The notes beneath the pieces are model-generated. The model was not told the DNA's origin and ran no database searches. It saw nothing but the letters and a program-made list of their open reading frames with translations. A program made the translations under genes and the position numbers. From NCBI RefSeq assembly GCF_000153725.1, contig NZ_DS022277.1:281342-345341 (forward strand): a stretch of DNA of 64,000 nt, in the 5' to 3' direction. The stretch is from Salipiger bermudensis HTCC2601 (lineage in GTDB: Bacteria > Pseudomonadota > Alphaproteobacteria > Rhodobacterales > Rhodobacteraceae). Numbering within the stretch: position 1 is the first letter of the stretch; every line of letters starts with the position of its first letter. Below are positions 15,001 through 19,543 of this stretch, piece after piece.

Positions 15001-15112
15001 CAGCAAGGGCGGTCTGTGGGTGATCGACGATCTCCTTGAGAACGAGGACGGGCTCGCCGATGATGACGAGGACGACTGGGTCTTCGTCAGCGATTACAAC
15101 AGCGCCTACTGA
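2..15112 (+). CDS. Giant beta-helix/RTX calcium-binding repeat protein (5' partial)
   Basis: The frame is open to the left edge; the first in-window start-like codon is GTG at 56, so the N-terminus (signal or sorting region) is missing and at least 5,018 aa remain. From 56 to about 7000 the protein has irregular beta-strand repeats of filamentous-haemagglutinin style (GDI/GDM/GDV, TLTA, GSI runs), with a more helical, acidic insert around 4200-4800. From 7000 to 8600 come TGAGDD-type repeats, from 8800 to 10380 three or four Calx-beta-like modules (D-SY-x-x-xLT/SxAP then a FDAxNWD strand), and from 11000 to 14250 classic GGxGxD RTX nonapeptides expected to bind calcium. An Ala/Pro/Gly-rich linker (about 14500-14800) precedes an acidic C-terminal tail ending in Tyr. 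I saw no cysteine, which suits an extracellular protein. It is probably a surface or secreted adhesin; the exporter is not obvious and may be the genes downstream. Confidence 0.9.
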   Translation, partial: AIADSSQYADANSAAFGLVGIGASIANADADVSSTARVGNNADISAALVNVSADGEAEATADTRAGSGGAVAGAGAAPTATIDADVLAQINDGAEIDVATNNASILAYYADQIDEVPGGLNVTAAFTSRPNALVKTDSYGLIAGSGAEANTDVTADVVVRFGTADDDSTGANVTAESIFAAATNTVVKDGVSGNHLDGDAGGLASGALSSSQIDIALTTQVVVDDHSQITTTDAYGSFTAKAFNALDIEDDVALFTAGALSGAGAYIDLHADTLLAEIVVGDDAVIDAAGQLILEANGLHDIDLHSKSETYGLGTVALGHAKIDLAPDNLITIGGTVTAGRDAYLTTGTDMDRRIYDHSLKARVDNFAGSLIPIDDLETRAVVITDNTITVESGALLEGYANINLFSDELGIANLDVKAKGVNWASAVGDAIDSALGGNNANLGPGFGAAVARGSVVNDGTIRTGAQRNKDLTITFDANTNSFIGTSTTSAGVQTWTFDPGSITGPDSTGSFDLTTNGQESDIPFTVKLEQVETTRSAQLDIARENLALYNVTDADGELVNEDLVQFYQDQIERILEEMLAFGEANWFDNNGNGVIDIDQDELVALQPTVQVIEVDPVFAQAGLVEIITDQLYGSGTFDTPRDASINITNQTAAYLVINGAEIPEVNGGVYFNSVDVSMLGDPGAAILAENAEVLEDDGGYWTTIAPNFGFTAASTTPSGGVPEINITIDYDALGAVLNDGDPNTNTAVWPDLFIEGPVLNLRGDITLDNNSGYGSSTGSVIINAEVNGLEVRTLSNGTTILDTGATQDHLAGEPYAKWKTSDLTGDDYVNRTAGMENAEEVDQTAIDDFLAVTPTEASITGDRIYIESQYLNINGIIQSGEEDFHVTLDDTTRAKIDEHRQSGSSTTILLPTTNPDFQIYFDPTANAGLGAVLVTPLRPGGGYVDITARVMNTRNGEIIVYGGYPEIEITNSMVFAGGYTPEIIVQELDATTRGTGELIIKDLAKPDTNGVPYTTIYQVNDDGVVEISDNGGGFVGQGSDKEFTYTPEAGYRYGWMLAQGTREVLVEEWTEGDWLGIDAFAPDSRAPDRTDSTKTEGELVPDSNYFYLDTAKDGDAYTYDSVEVVGNVNGPNRTGYDHWSTWYGTNYSWFQYTTVTDSVEYVTHTIEADRPVGITFIGHDAGSIVVNAGASDITVDGPLRNAYGHTQLNTTGVITTNTGGAISGEIGGRTIGLSARAIGSAFEDVHVNLSDIEGVTGQRIDATASDGIVSLYETVGDLTLGMISAANGGYDAVITSAGSILAASSNHGIVGDAIDLIAEDGDIGASARAIQIDTGTRDQSLLTATALQGAVYVVETDGDLRLFKIQAQGDVYLGVLSGDLLDGNQIEETDERAVSELRDGVWGALKLTDYETDENGVEVYTGNATDKLNEVKDTLANAKTSEYQQYWQTRLAQVEEYRLDLAEANPGWDDATLDAAAADFYLTFRPGSSEYDAAQMLLLTEDEEAYYEEFYTAQAISEGAGDVAAYVANAILTLRTSRTEQYRNLDAVWGSYTGGISNPLDPDVYDETWEYELTTEENELIESSIKIWTEDELINAIGAGLLVPVTDTDTVIEDPNIVGANVELDVSGQIGATEGFESIAIDPDTELTPDERVLLSAAERDDLFFLTTDRFGATVDFDASANTITRSAGTWDSDLVGQVIQVEGNSANATEEGPFYTVEAITNGGTTLQLDTSRVLLTSSETNVAVHVSGLALDPRGVDLQDMTVDISGNTITLLSGNGDFSDYRAGMKLILAGDTENANDYETLYEITAATATTITVDGPALTTETDVTLDVNEYVELSMVQVQLREDLDIVVTGQLDVTAGGESYVGSESAIELGSLNVDGNLRVRAQGELSNGGNSTSTNITSDNLVLESGDGGIGSDGMVYVDQTVGATLTARGTGDINITERAGDMNINTVYSAGGDVTLVADGSILDHNNTEFVNIEADSITLTAQTGSIGVVGNALEVEARGDLGDDLGLLTLTAEGDVIVYEQEGDMNIRNVLSRSGDVELYAQLSIFDAVDLVDPTSPETSADGNDTGSRLAADVLAAGNITLTADLGYIGAFGNELDIDSRRSGSDGVVTVTSRENTFLIEQAGDMWLNTVEVTQSNPLLATAYLTAVVGSIYNGVQPPNTSNVLGGRAYLIAQGDIGTSDNWIYTEIGALQSLSTTGSTYVDNQGALTLLTIDGGAGYGQQSGGDIYTVASSPITIENDILAAGDIIETATESAPDNYDNFTVNAGVEVRSTGGDIVFTAGDDMHVQAGASLIAETGSITLNADLAGWEAVGADILIDGALDGLGTVALNTGAWDDAVSVSATGSVLAGDLSVSTGFGEDAVTIDGTTGASGNSAISTGAGDDSVTVTGTMTTALATTIDTGAGIDLLDISGAVLSGSTLTVTTAEGEDRLDISGLLSAGTTLTVDTGETRDFLDISGDFVSGGNIAIALGGGDDQMVLNGGFTAATEILVEGGAGADSIRFLDATTMTGHATVLAGAGDDLVEIVRLISQNRATDSFWIDGGDGSDDILLQTHGSVDGEPVDYIIDVFDTGSPLDADSMVVIGTEKDDVFLSRSTFFAVLHGDIDQMRGDDPTRPDTVERINYDRAINGRVTLLGEAGDDTFIADDNAAIMTLDGGLGDDSFQFGQLFGNDPNSPSTENGIAPGDEINAVLTTRGWLSDGISFATVAFGGEGQDSFTVYANRAQLKLEGESGNDEFTVRAFLLDSDGSSSLQDDTELNAGSGDDLIRYNINAPLDIDGGAGFDKVVVLGTEADDAFVITEDGVFGAGLNVSLSNTEELLEVDGLEGDDSFFILSTSASSVTRVIGGLGSDTFDVTGDVTEQIVSADLAGRSGLINHQASSADDDYDQTFIEGLGTTVADGNQGAIVISQEVAGDATAGETLVSEAEGSRTDVYSIRLTDVPTGVVYVTVSATRASSADRNLAVPAVADGTALSFAQGGSTLTRDSGSFLDDGFDIYQSIRLSGTTDGDADGVYKIVSVTATEIVVEETFAIAANGDTGITLTGQEADSVLISADGASFSDAIVLAFDAGNWDQAQTVTIEAQDDAAAEGSRKVVISHSVQSVDPAFDAAQVQNLVVEVRDNDLAELQITETGSETLVLEGAQGITDSYALKLSRAPAAGETVTITLSDNSNSGDLSFSQTVFSFDASNWDIAQSVTVTANANDGVENAERIIVTHTVSSDGPTYASAGAQDLTLTAIDGDDAGVLIQETQGDTVVIDSADDAYDETDSYTVRLTKAPTADVTISIFDDGQTRIVPGGRVSLATLADETLAVSFVEVADGADYIERSDGQSWADSGFGSGQTLDISGSGANDGAVLIGAVSADGTRLYVSGGKSPTDESGSASFTVTAAQITFTTANWFDEVAVTLEADPDYVPSETDYITKVFPAEEHTASKVYGPLIIEGAPTEDRTLLAPVMLPTESDPGPIELEIVTDETEQNDRVNIFNDTDVTGAAGYMTTTTLPDGTERLLVNGLGMGTGSVDFDESIAQDGSEIVSYAQGITMNNVEIVDVLLGAADDDFTVLATNTFSDNTVDLPITAIHGGGGSDEITVLGGGGPESLLVIYGDTDTYGARYDYLGGAPTGGGLVFDGWEFPENHGDLIDASAIGTAGQLGLIIYGGIGKDTIIGSLGDDHIAGGGGDDDITALSGADHVYGDTGFTVDLLLRELVVSDDIVTTPALDSADTRVPGDDSIDAGAGDDIVIADLGVIEQVAGTQRIVTTGAVIRVTTTRDGFGGDDEILAGLGNDIVMGGAGGDSVTDTGGANIVLGDNGTVDMVVLDGDESDVDHIFTESPEVAGNDTITAAAGTDVILAGTGDDEVDAGDGENIVFGDLGEVVAAAALDAPQLAGLAMTIAAIRSQTTLSGGSDTLITGAGGDVVLGGLGNDGIDAGQGANLVFGDNGELLTGTGAANLGALPLELLSAVTLTEANGGDDTVTTGLGEDIVLGGAGGDTITTDMTDGTGGTDGADIVLGDVGRVTWVNAEDGSTDLAQEIETTDWRHGGDDVISSGASNDLVIGGTGRDRILAGAGNDLVMGDHARIAGDIDETALPLTLGVMPFDVRATFTGGDRMGGNDTVFAGAGQDLVMGQQGDDWLFGEAGDDDLIGGHNVDTDNEGALAHDGDDAIDGGADDDVILGDNGLIYRTGEDIEARMRALDGTLLYGIGGGDDAQAMVTGTHMANPDGTQQRAIELFDHSDVEDPVEYGDDYIAGGAENDVIFGQLGNDVIQGDGAIDLDSDGLADPGAVGASRDTLLTTLPSVDDFAGEGRDGDDYIEGNGGEDVIFGNLGQDDIIGGSSTLLAGLAGDESLRPDGADLLFGGSGTAAGRNDLGNEGIDGHARDADVILGDNGNIYRVVGTNGSDSGAYLGFTYDNYGGEKIVVRAVELIDYTEGGPDYDAAALTDNGAGDEIHGEAGDDSIYGQMGSDALFGDGQNDDLIGGWGSDWISGGTGNDGVIGDDGRIMTSRNSTSYGEDLYGIAALASTDDLITGPNSFNFRYTINVDQQLKKSVNLTPFNLDPAATQDKEFTPARADDVIFGGWGDDSLHGGAGDDAISGAEALPLSETPQAMDGTIVSWDTPVNPGGLLAYDPAVEEFAHYDENNPRAKITPNGGTFFLNHDASEGPVDPRSSSGVTTDGDDVIFGDLGNDAITGGTGRDRMYGGYGDDWLNADDVLETAGGSNDGTDTDESYEDYALGGAGRDVLIANTGGDRLHDWTGEYNSFIVPFRPFGAPTVNRLMAPAAIEFWYLLGESDGADPTRALDTGSDPARFGEPEGEMGIVTQQDADWSDTHGAPADPQPGNGPAQRDVRVTAANGAGNDARSETADYGGNGTPAAASAAASETGSSSGGASVPQEPTEPGNAAPQDPAPEGEGPAARASLSQIQAAIASSEIQLKFHPKKADKNVGKGSYSYDPELGEFVKDVGQKADVGAPTDSAYTLLDEDGALFAYIDSKGGLWVIDDLLENEDGLADDDEDDWVFVSDYNSAY

Positions 15113-15140
15113 CGAAGGCACGGATCCACACGGCGTGCGT

Positions 15141-15165
15141 GGCGGCCCCCGGCAAGGGGGCCGCC
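15141..15165 (+). terminator. Strong hairpin after the giant gene
   Basis: A perfect 10-bp GC stem (GGCGGCCCCC / GGGGGCCGCC) with a GGCAA loop lies 29 bases after the giant gene's stop and is followed by TTGCC rather than a long T run. It may terminate or attenuate transcription, or protect the 3' end, so that the structural protein is made in excess over the downstream genes. The next gene starts 27 bases later. Confidence 0.6.
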
Positions 15166-15191
15166 TTGCCTACCGAAAGAGGGAGGACCCC

Positions 15192-15509
15192 TTGGCGAAA
15201 GACGAGAATGAAACCGCGGCCCCGCTGAGCGAAGGTGGCGAGAGCCGCAGCTCGAGCGTGGTCTGGAACGACATCGAGATGCAGACCAGCTTTGCCAACG
15301 TGGTCAACGTGCAAGGCACCCGCGAGCAGGTCGAGGTGTTCTTCGGCACCAACCGGAGCTGGAACCCCGCCGATGACGGCCCGCTGCGGGTCGACCTGAG
15401 CAACCGGGTGATCATGACCCCCTACGCGGCCAAGCGCCTCCACCAGATCCTCACCGGGGTGCTGCGCGAATACGAGGCCCGGCACGGAACCCTGAAGGTC
15501 GAGGACTGA
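15192..15509 (+). CDS. DUF3467 domain protein
   Basis: A 105-aa cytoplasmic protein. The TTG at 15192 is chosen because GGGAGGA sits 4 bases upstream and the frame before it runs through the hairpin. The core matches the DUF3467 pattern: an N-terminal strand with FANVVNV, a VFFG segment, then DLSNRVIMTP-x-x-AKRL followed by a helix ending in YEARHG. DUF3467 has no known function. The stop overlaps the next ATG by one base (TGATG), implying translational coupling to the HlyD-type gene. In this context it is probably an accessory of the export or modification module, but that is inference only. Confidence 0.75.
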   Translation: MAKDENETAAPLSEGGESRSSSVVWNDIEMQTSFANVVNVQGTREQVEVFFGTNRSWNPADDGPLRVDLSNRVIMTPYAAKRLHQILTGVLREYEARHGTLKVED

Positions 15510-17395
15510 TGGAGGACGGGCTGGGCATTCCCGGCTCGGCACGCGCGCAGGCCGAGGGCCGCGCGGTCCAGGATGCCGGCCCGTGGCGCCGGCTGAGCCG
15601 GGCCGAGGCGCTCGACGAGGCTGCCCGGGCCTGGGTGCCGCTGATGCTGGCGCAGGTCGAGGGCGCCGAGGGCACGGCGGTGTTCCTCGCCGACCCCGAT
15701 GGCGGCCGCCCGCGCGCGGTGGCCAATGCCCCGGAGGCCCGGATGCCCTCGGCGATCCTGCTCGCCGCCGCCGAGGCCGCGCTCGACAGCGACCGCGGCG
15801 TGGTGCGCGGCGCGGTGGGCGACGATGGCCGCCCATCGGGCGGACTGGTCGCTATGGCCACGCCGCTCACCGTCGAGGGCCGCACGCAGGGCGCCGTCGG
15901 GCTCGAGATCCTGCCCGAAGACATGGCCGAGCTGCGCGCCGCGATGCGACGCCTGCAATGGGGCGCGGCATGGATGCGAGACCTCGTGCGGCGCGAGGCG
16001 ATGCAGGCCGACCGGCAGCGCTATGACCACGCCATTGAGGCGCTGAACGTGGTGATCGCCGTGGCCGAGCGCGAGGACATCGCCACCGCTGCCCGCGCCG
16101 CCGCCACCGATCTTGCCACCCGCTTCGGCTGCGACCGGGTCTCGATCGGCTTCCGAGGGATGTTCTCGACCAAGGTGGCCGCGATCTCGCACTCGGCCCA
16201 GTTCGGCAAGCAGATGAACCTCGTGCGGCTGCTCGGCGCGGCAATGGACGAGGCCATCGACCAGCGCGGCCCGGTGCTCTGGCCGGCAGAGGACAGCGCC
16301 GATCCGGTCGCCGCGCATCGCCACGAAAAGCTCGCCCGGGCGCAAGATGCGGGCCACGTGCTCACCGTGCCGCTCTACGCCATGGGCCAGTTCATTGGCG
16401 CCGTGACCTACGAGCGCCCCCTCGAGACCCCCTTCACCCAGCAAGACCTCGAGATCCTCGAGGCAGTCAGCACGGTGATCGCGCCGGTGCTCGACGAAAA
16501 GCGCCGCAACGACCGCTGGCTGATCACCAAGGCGGGCATCGCGCTCGGCCAGCAGTTCACCCGACTTTTCGGCCCCGGACATATCGGGCGCAAGCTGGCG
16601 CTGCTGGCGCTGATCGGCCTTGGACTGTTCGGGTATTTCGCCACCGGGCCGGACCGGATTTCGGCCGAGGCGCAGGTCTCTGGCCGGATCCAGCGCACCG
16701 TTGCCGCACCCTTCGACGGTTTCATCGCCGAGGCCTACGCCCGCGCCGGGGATGCCGTCGCGGCAGGCGCGGTCTTGGTGCAGCTCGACGACCGCGACCT
16801 CGCGCTCGAGCGCCTGCGCCTCGTCACCGAGCGCCAGCGGCAGATGATCGAGTACGACCGCGCGCTTGCCGCCCGCAACCGCGCCGAGACGCAGGTGCGC
16901 CGGGCCGAGATCGACCAGTCCGAAGCCGAGATCGCGCTGATCGACAAGCAGCTTGAACGCACCCGCCTCACCGCGCCCTTCGACGGTCTGGTGATCTCGG
17001 GCGATCTCAGCCAGAGCATCGGTGCGGCGGTGGCACGCGGCGACGCGCTGCTCTCGATCGCGCCTGCCGGGGATTACCGGCTGACCCTCGATGTCGATGA
17101 ACGCCGCATCGCCGACGTGCGCCCCGGCCAGACCGGCGCGCTGGTGCCGACCGCCCTGCCCGAGCAGAGCTTTGCCTTCGAGATCACCAAGATCACGCCG
17201 GTCGCAGAATATGCCGACGGCGCCACCACCTTCCGCGTCGAGGCGGCACTGACCGATGCTGCCGCCGCGCTGCAGCCCGGCATGGAGGGCGTCGCCAAGA
17301 TCGACACCGGCGAGACCCGGCTGGTCGAGATCTGGGCGCGCCCGCTGGTCGACTGGGCGCGACTGTGGTCGTGGAAATGGCTGCGGATCGAGTAG
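15509..17395 (+). CDS. HlyD-type periplasmic adaptor with N-terminal GAF-like domain
   Basis: 628 aa. The first ~170 residues are Ala-rich and unassigned. A GAF-like domain follows (about 173-331), then one transmembrane helix (about 361-377). After it comes a typical membrane-fusion architecture: a lipoyl-like half motif with APFDGFI and VQLDDRDL (about 397-430), a coiled-coil hairpin (430-485), the second lipoyl half with RLTAPFDGLVISG, and a beta-barrel. Adaptors usually work with an ABC or M50-type inner-membrane partner; here the neighbour, six bases downstream, is an M50/PqqD-like protein. A GAF sensor domain on the cytoplasmic side of an adaptor is unusual and could couple export to a ligand. 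No outer-membrane channel gene is present. Confidence 0.8.
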   Translation: MEDGLGIPGSARAQAEGRAVQDAGPWRRLSRAEALDEAARAWVPLMLAQVEGAEGTAVFLADPDGGRPRAVANAPEARMPSAILLAAAEAALDSDRGVVRGAVGDDGRPSGGLVAMATPLTVEGRTQGAVGLEILPEDMAELRAAMRRLQWGAAWMRDLVRREAMQADRQRYDHAIEALNVVIAVAEREDIATAARAAATDLATRFGCDRVSIGFRGMFSTKVAAISHSAQFGKQMNLVRLLGAAMDEAIDQRGPVLWPAEDSADPVAAHRHEKLARAQDAGHVLTVPLYAMGQFIGAVTYERPLETPFTQQDLEILEAVSTVIAPVLDEKRRNDRWLITKAGIALGQQFTRLFGPGHIGRKLALLALIGLGLFGYFATGPDRISAEAQVSGRIQRTVAAPFDGFIAEAYARAGDAVAAGAVLVQLDDRDLALERLRLVTERQRQMIEYDRALAARNRAETQVRRAEIDQSEAEIALIDKQLERTRLTAPFDGLVISGDLSQSIGAAVARGDALLSIAPAGDYRLTLDVDERRIADVRPGQTGALVPTALPEQSFAFEITKITPVAEYADGATTFRVEAALTDAAAALQPGMEGVAKIDTGETRLVEIWARPLVDWARLWSWKWLRIE

Positions 17396-17401
17396 GCGGC
17401 G

Positions 17402-19543
17402 ATGGTGCAGAGCTTTCTTTCGCAGGACTGGTATCGCGTCGCGCCACTACGGCCGCGGCTGCGCAGCCATGTCGATATCCACCGGCAGCGCTTTCGCGGC
17501 CAGACCTGGTTCGTGGTGCAGGACAGCCACTCGGGGCGCTATCACCGGCTGAGCCCGGCGGCGAACCTGATGCTGTCGCTGATGGACGGGCGACGCACCG
17601 TGCAGACGCTCTGGGAGGCGGCCTGCGCCCGGTTCGAGGACGACCCGCCGACCCAGTCCGAGGTGATCCGCCTGCTGGCCCAGCTGCACGGCGCCGACCT
17701 GATCGCCGGCGACGTGCCCCCGGACATCGCCGAGATGGGCCGCCGTCACCACGATCAGGCGCGACAGTCCCTGATCGCCCGGCTGCGCAACCCGCTGGCG
17801 ATGCGTTTGCCGCTCTTCGACCCCGACGCCTTCCTCGACCGCACCGTGGCGCTGGTGCGTCCGGTTTTCACCGTCTGGGGCTTCGTCGTGTGGCTGGCGC
17901 TGGTGCTGACCGGGGTGGCGCTGGCGGTCCTGCATGCCGAAGAGCTGCTCGGCGGGGTGATCGACCGGGTGCTCTCGGCCGAGAACCTCCTGCTGGTGGC
18001 GCTGGCCTTCCCGCTGGTCAAGGCGGTGCACGAGCTGGGCCACGCCTATGCCACCAAGGCCTGGGGCGGCGAGGTGCACGAGATCGGGGTGATGTTCCTC
18101 GTCTTCATCCCGGTGCCCTATGTCGACGCCTCGGCCTCCGCCGCCTTTCCCGAGAAATGGCGCCGCGCGGTGGTTGGCGGTGCCGGTATCATGGTCGAGC
18201 TGGCGCTGGCGGCGCTGGCGATGATCGTCTGGATCAATGTCGAGCCGGGGCTGGTACGCGCCTTCGCCTTCAACGTGATGCTGATCGGCGGCGTCTCGAC
18301 GCTGTTCTTCAACGGCAACCCGCTGCTGCGCTTCGACGGCTACTTCGTGCTGAGCGACGTGGTCGAGATCCCCAATCTGGGGCAGCGGTCCAACAAGTAT
18401 TTCTGGTACCTCGTGCAGCGCTACCTGCTTGGCCTGCGCAGCGCGCAGAGCCCGGTCACTGCCAAGGGCGAGCGGGCGTGGTTCCTGTTCTACTCGATCG
18501 CGGCCTTCGTCTACCGCATCGGCATTTCCATCACCATCGCGCTGGTGGTGGCCTCGAAGTTCTTCTTCATCGGCGTGCTTCTGGCGATCTGGGCGCTTTC
18601 CAACGTCTTCCTGTTCCCGGTCTGGAAGGGGCTGAAATTCCTCTTCACCGCGGGCTCCCTACGGGGCCGCCGCCTGCGCGCGCTGGCCGTCTCGGGCGGA
18701 CTCGCCGCCGCCGTGCTCGCGGCGATCTTCGCCCTGCCCGTGCCGCACCGGACGCTGGCCTCCGGGGTGGTCTGGCTTGAGGATGACCAGATCCTGCGCG
18801 CCGCCACCGACGGGTTCGTCGCCGAGACCCCGGTCGAGCAGGCCAGCGTCGCCGCCGGCACCGCGCTGTTGCGCATGGAGGACCCCATCCTCGACGCCGC
18901 GCGCACGCTTGCCGCCGCGCGGCTGGCGGAGATGCGGCTCAAGCTTGCCGCCGTCGCCACCTCGGACCAGGTGCAGGCCAAGCTGCTGCGCGAGCAGGTG
19001 GCGCATCTCGAGGGCCGGCTTGAGCTCTACGACGAACGCGCCACCGCCCTCACACTTACGGCCCCGCGCGATGGCATGGCCCTGATCCCGCAGGCCGACG
19101 ACCTGACGGGGCGCCTGATGCACAAGGGCGCCGTGCTGGGCTACCTGCTGCCCGACGGCACCACCCGCTACCGGGTGGCGGTGCCGCAGCAGACCGCCGA
19201 GCTGGTGCGCGCCAGCGATGCGGTCAGCCTGCGGCTCGAGCGCCAGCCCGGCATCGAGATCCCGGCCCAGATCGTCGGCCTGTCTCCTGAGGGCACCAAC
19301 CGGCTGCCCTCGCCCGCGCTCTCGACACAGGCGGGCGGGCCCTTCGCGCTCGATCCCGACGACCCCGACCGCAGCCGGACTGTCCAGAGCCTGTTCCTCT
19401 TCGACGTCGCCACCACCGCGACGGGCGCCGCGCCGTTCATCGGCGAGCGCGCCATCGTGCGCTTTGATCACGGCGATGCGCCGGTCGGCCTCCGGATCGG
19501 CCGGGCGCTGCGCCAGCTCTTCCTGAAGCGCTTCAATGTCTGA
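17402..19543 (+). CDS. PqqD-like / M50 (site-2-protease-like) membrane protein with lipoyl-like tail
   Basis: 713 aa. Residues about 20-105 resemble a PqqD-type peptide-binding domain (a YHRLSPAANLMLSLMDG strand-helix unit). A polytopic membrane region follows, with the zinc-metalloprotease motif HELGH at 210-214 and the second-site NPLLRFDGY with Asp312, so the M50 active residues are all there. After further helices, the soluble C-terminus (from about 465) contains a lipoyl/HlyD-like segment (ATDGFVAETPVEQASVAAG) and a helical hairpin. Similar M50-PqqD proteins accompany HlyD proteins in peptide maturation or export loci; whether this one cleaves a substrate is unknown. It overlaps secA-like by 8 bases. 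Confidence 0.8.
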   Translation: MVQSFLSQDWYRVAPLRPRLRSHVDIHRQRFRGQTWFVVQDSHSGRYHRLSPAANLMLSLMDGRRTVQTLWEAACARFEDDPPTQSEVIRLLAQLHGADLIAGDVPPDIAEMGRRHHDQARQSLIARLRNPLAMRLPLFDPDAFLDRTVALVRPVFTVWGFVVWLALVLTGVALAVLHAEELLGGVIDRVLSAENLLLVALAFPLVKAVHELGHAYATKAWGGEVHEIGVMFLVFIPVPYVDASASAAFPEKWRRAVVGGAGIMVELALAALAMIVWINVEPGLVRAFAFNVMLIGGVSTLFFNGNPLLRFDGYFVLSDVVEIPNLGQRSNKYFWYLVQRYLLGLRSAQSPVTAKGERAWFLFYSIAAFVYRIGISITIALVVASKFFFIGVLLAIWALSNVFLFPVWKGLKFLFTAGSLRGRRLRALAVSGGLAAAVLAAIFALPVPHRTLASGVVWLEDDQILRAATDGFVAETPVEQASVAAGTALLRMEDPILDAARTLAAARLAEMRLKLAAVATSDQVQAKLLREQVAHLEGRLELYDERATALTLTAPRDGMALIPQADDLTGRLMHKGAVLGYLLPDGTTRYRVAVPQQTAELVRASDAVSLRLERQPGIEIPAQIVGLSPEGTNRLPSPALSTQAGGPFALDPDDPDRSRTVQSLFLFDVATTATGAAPFIGERAIVRFDHGDAPVGLRIGRALRQLFLKRFNV

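Noticed and set aside
13046-15121. Minus-strand frame of 691 aa at the end of the giant gene
   Set aside because: Shadow frame with Ala/Val/Gly/Arg-rich composition and no motifs; crosses the coding end of the giant gene.
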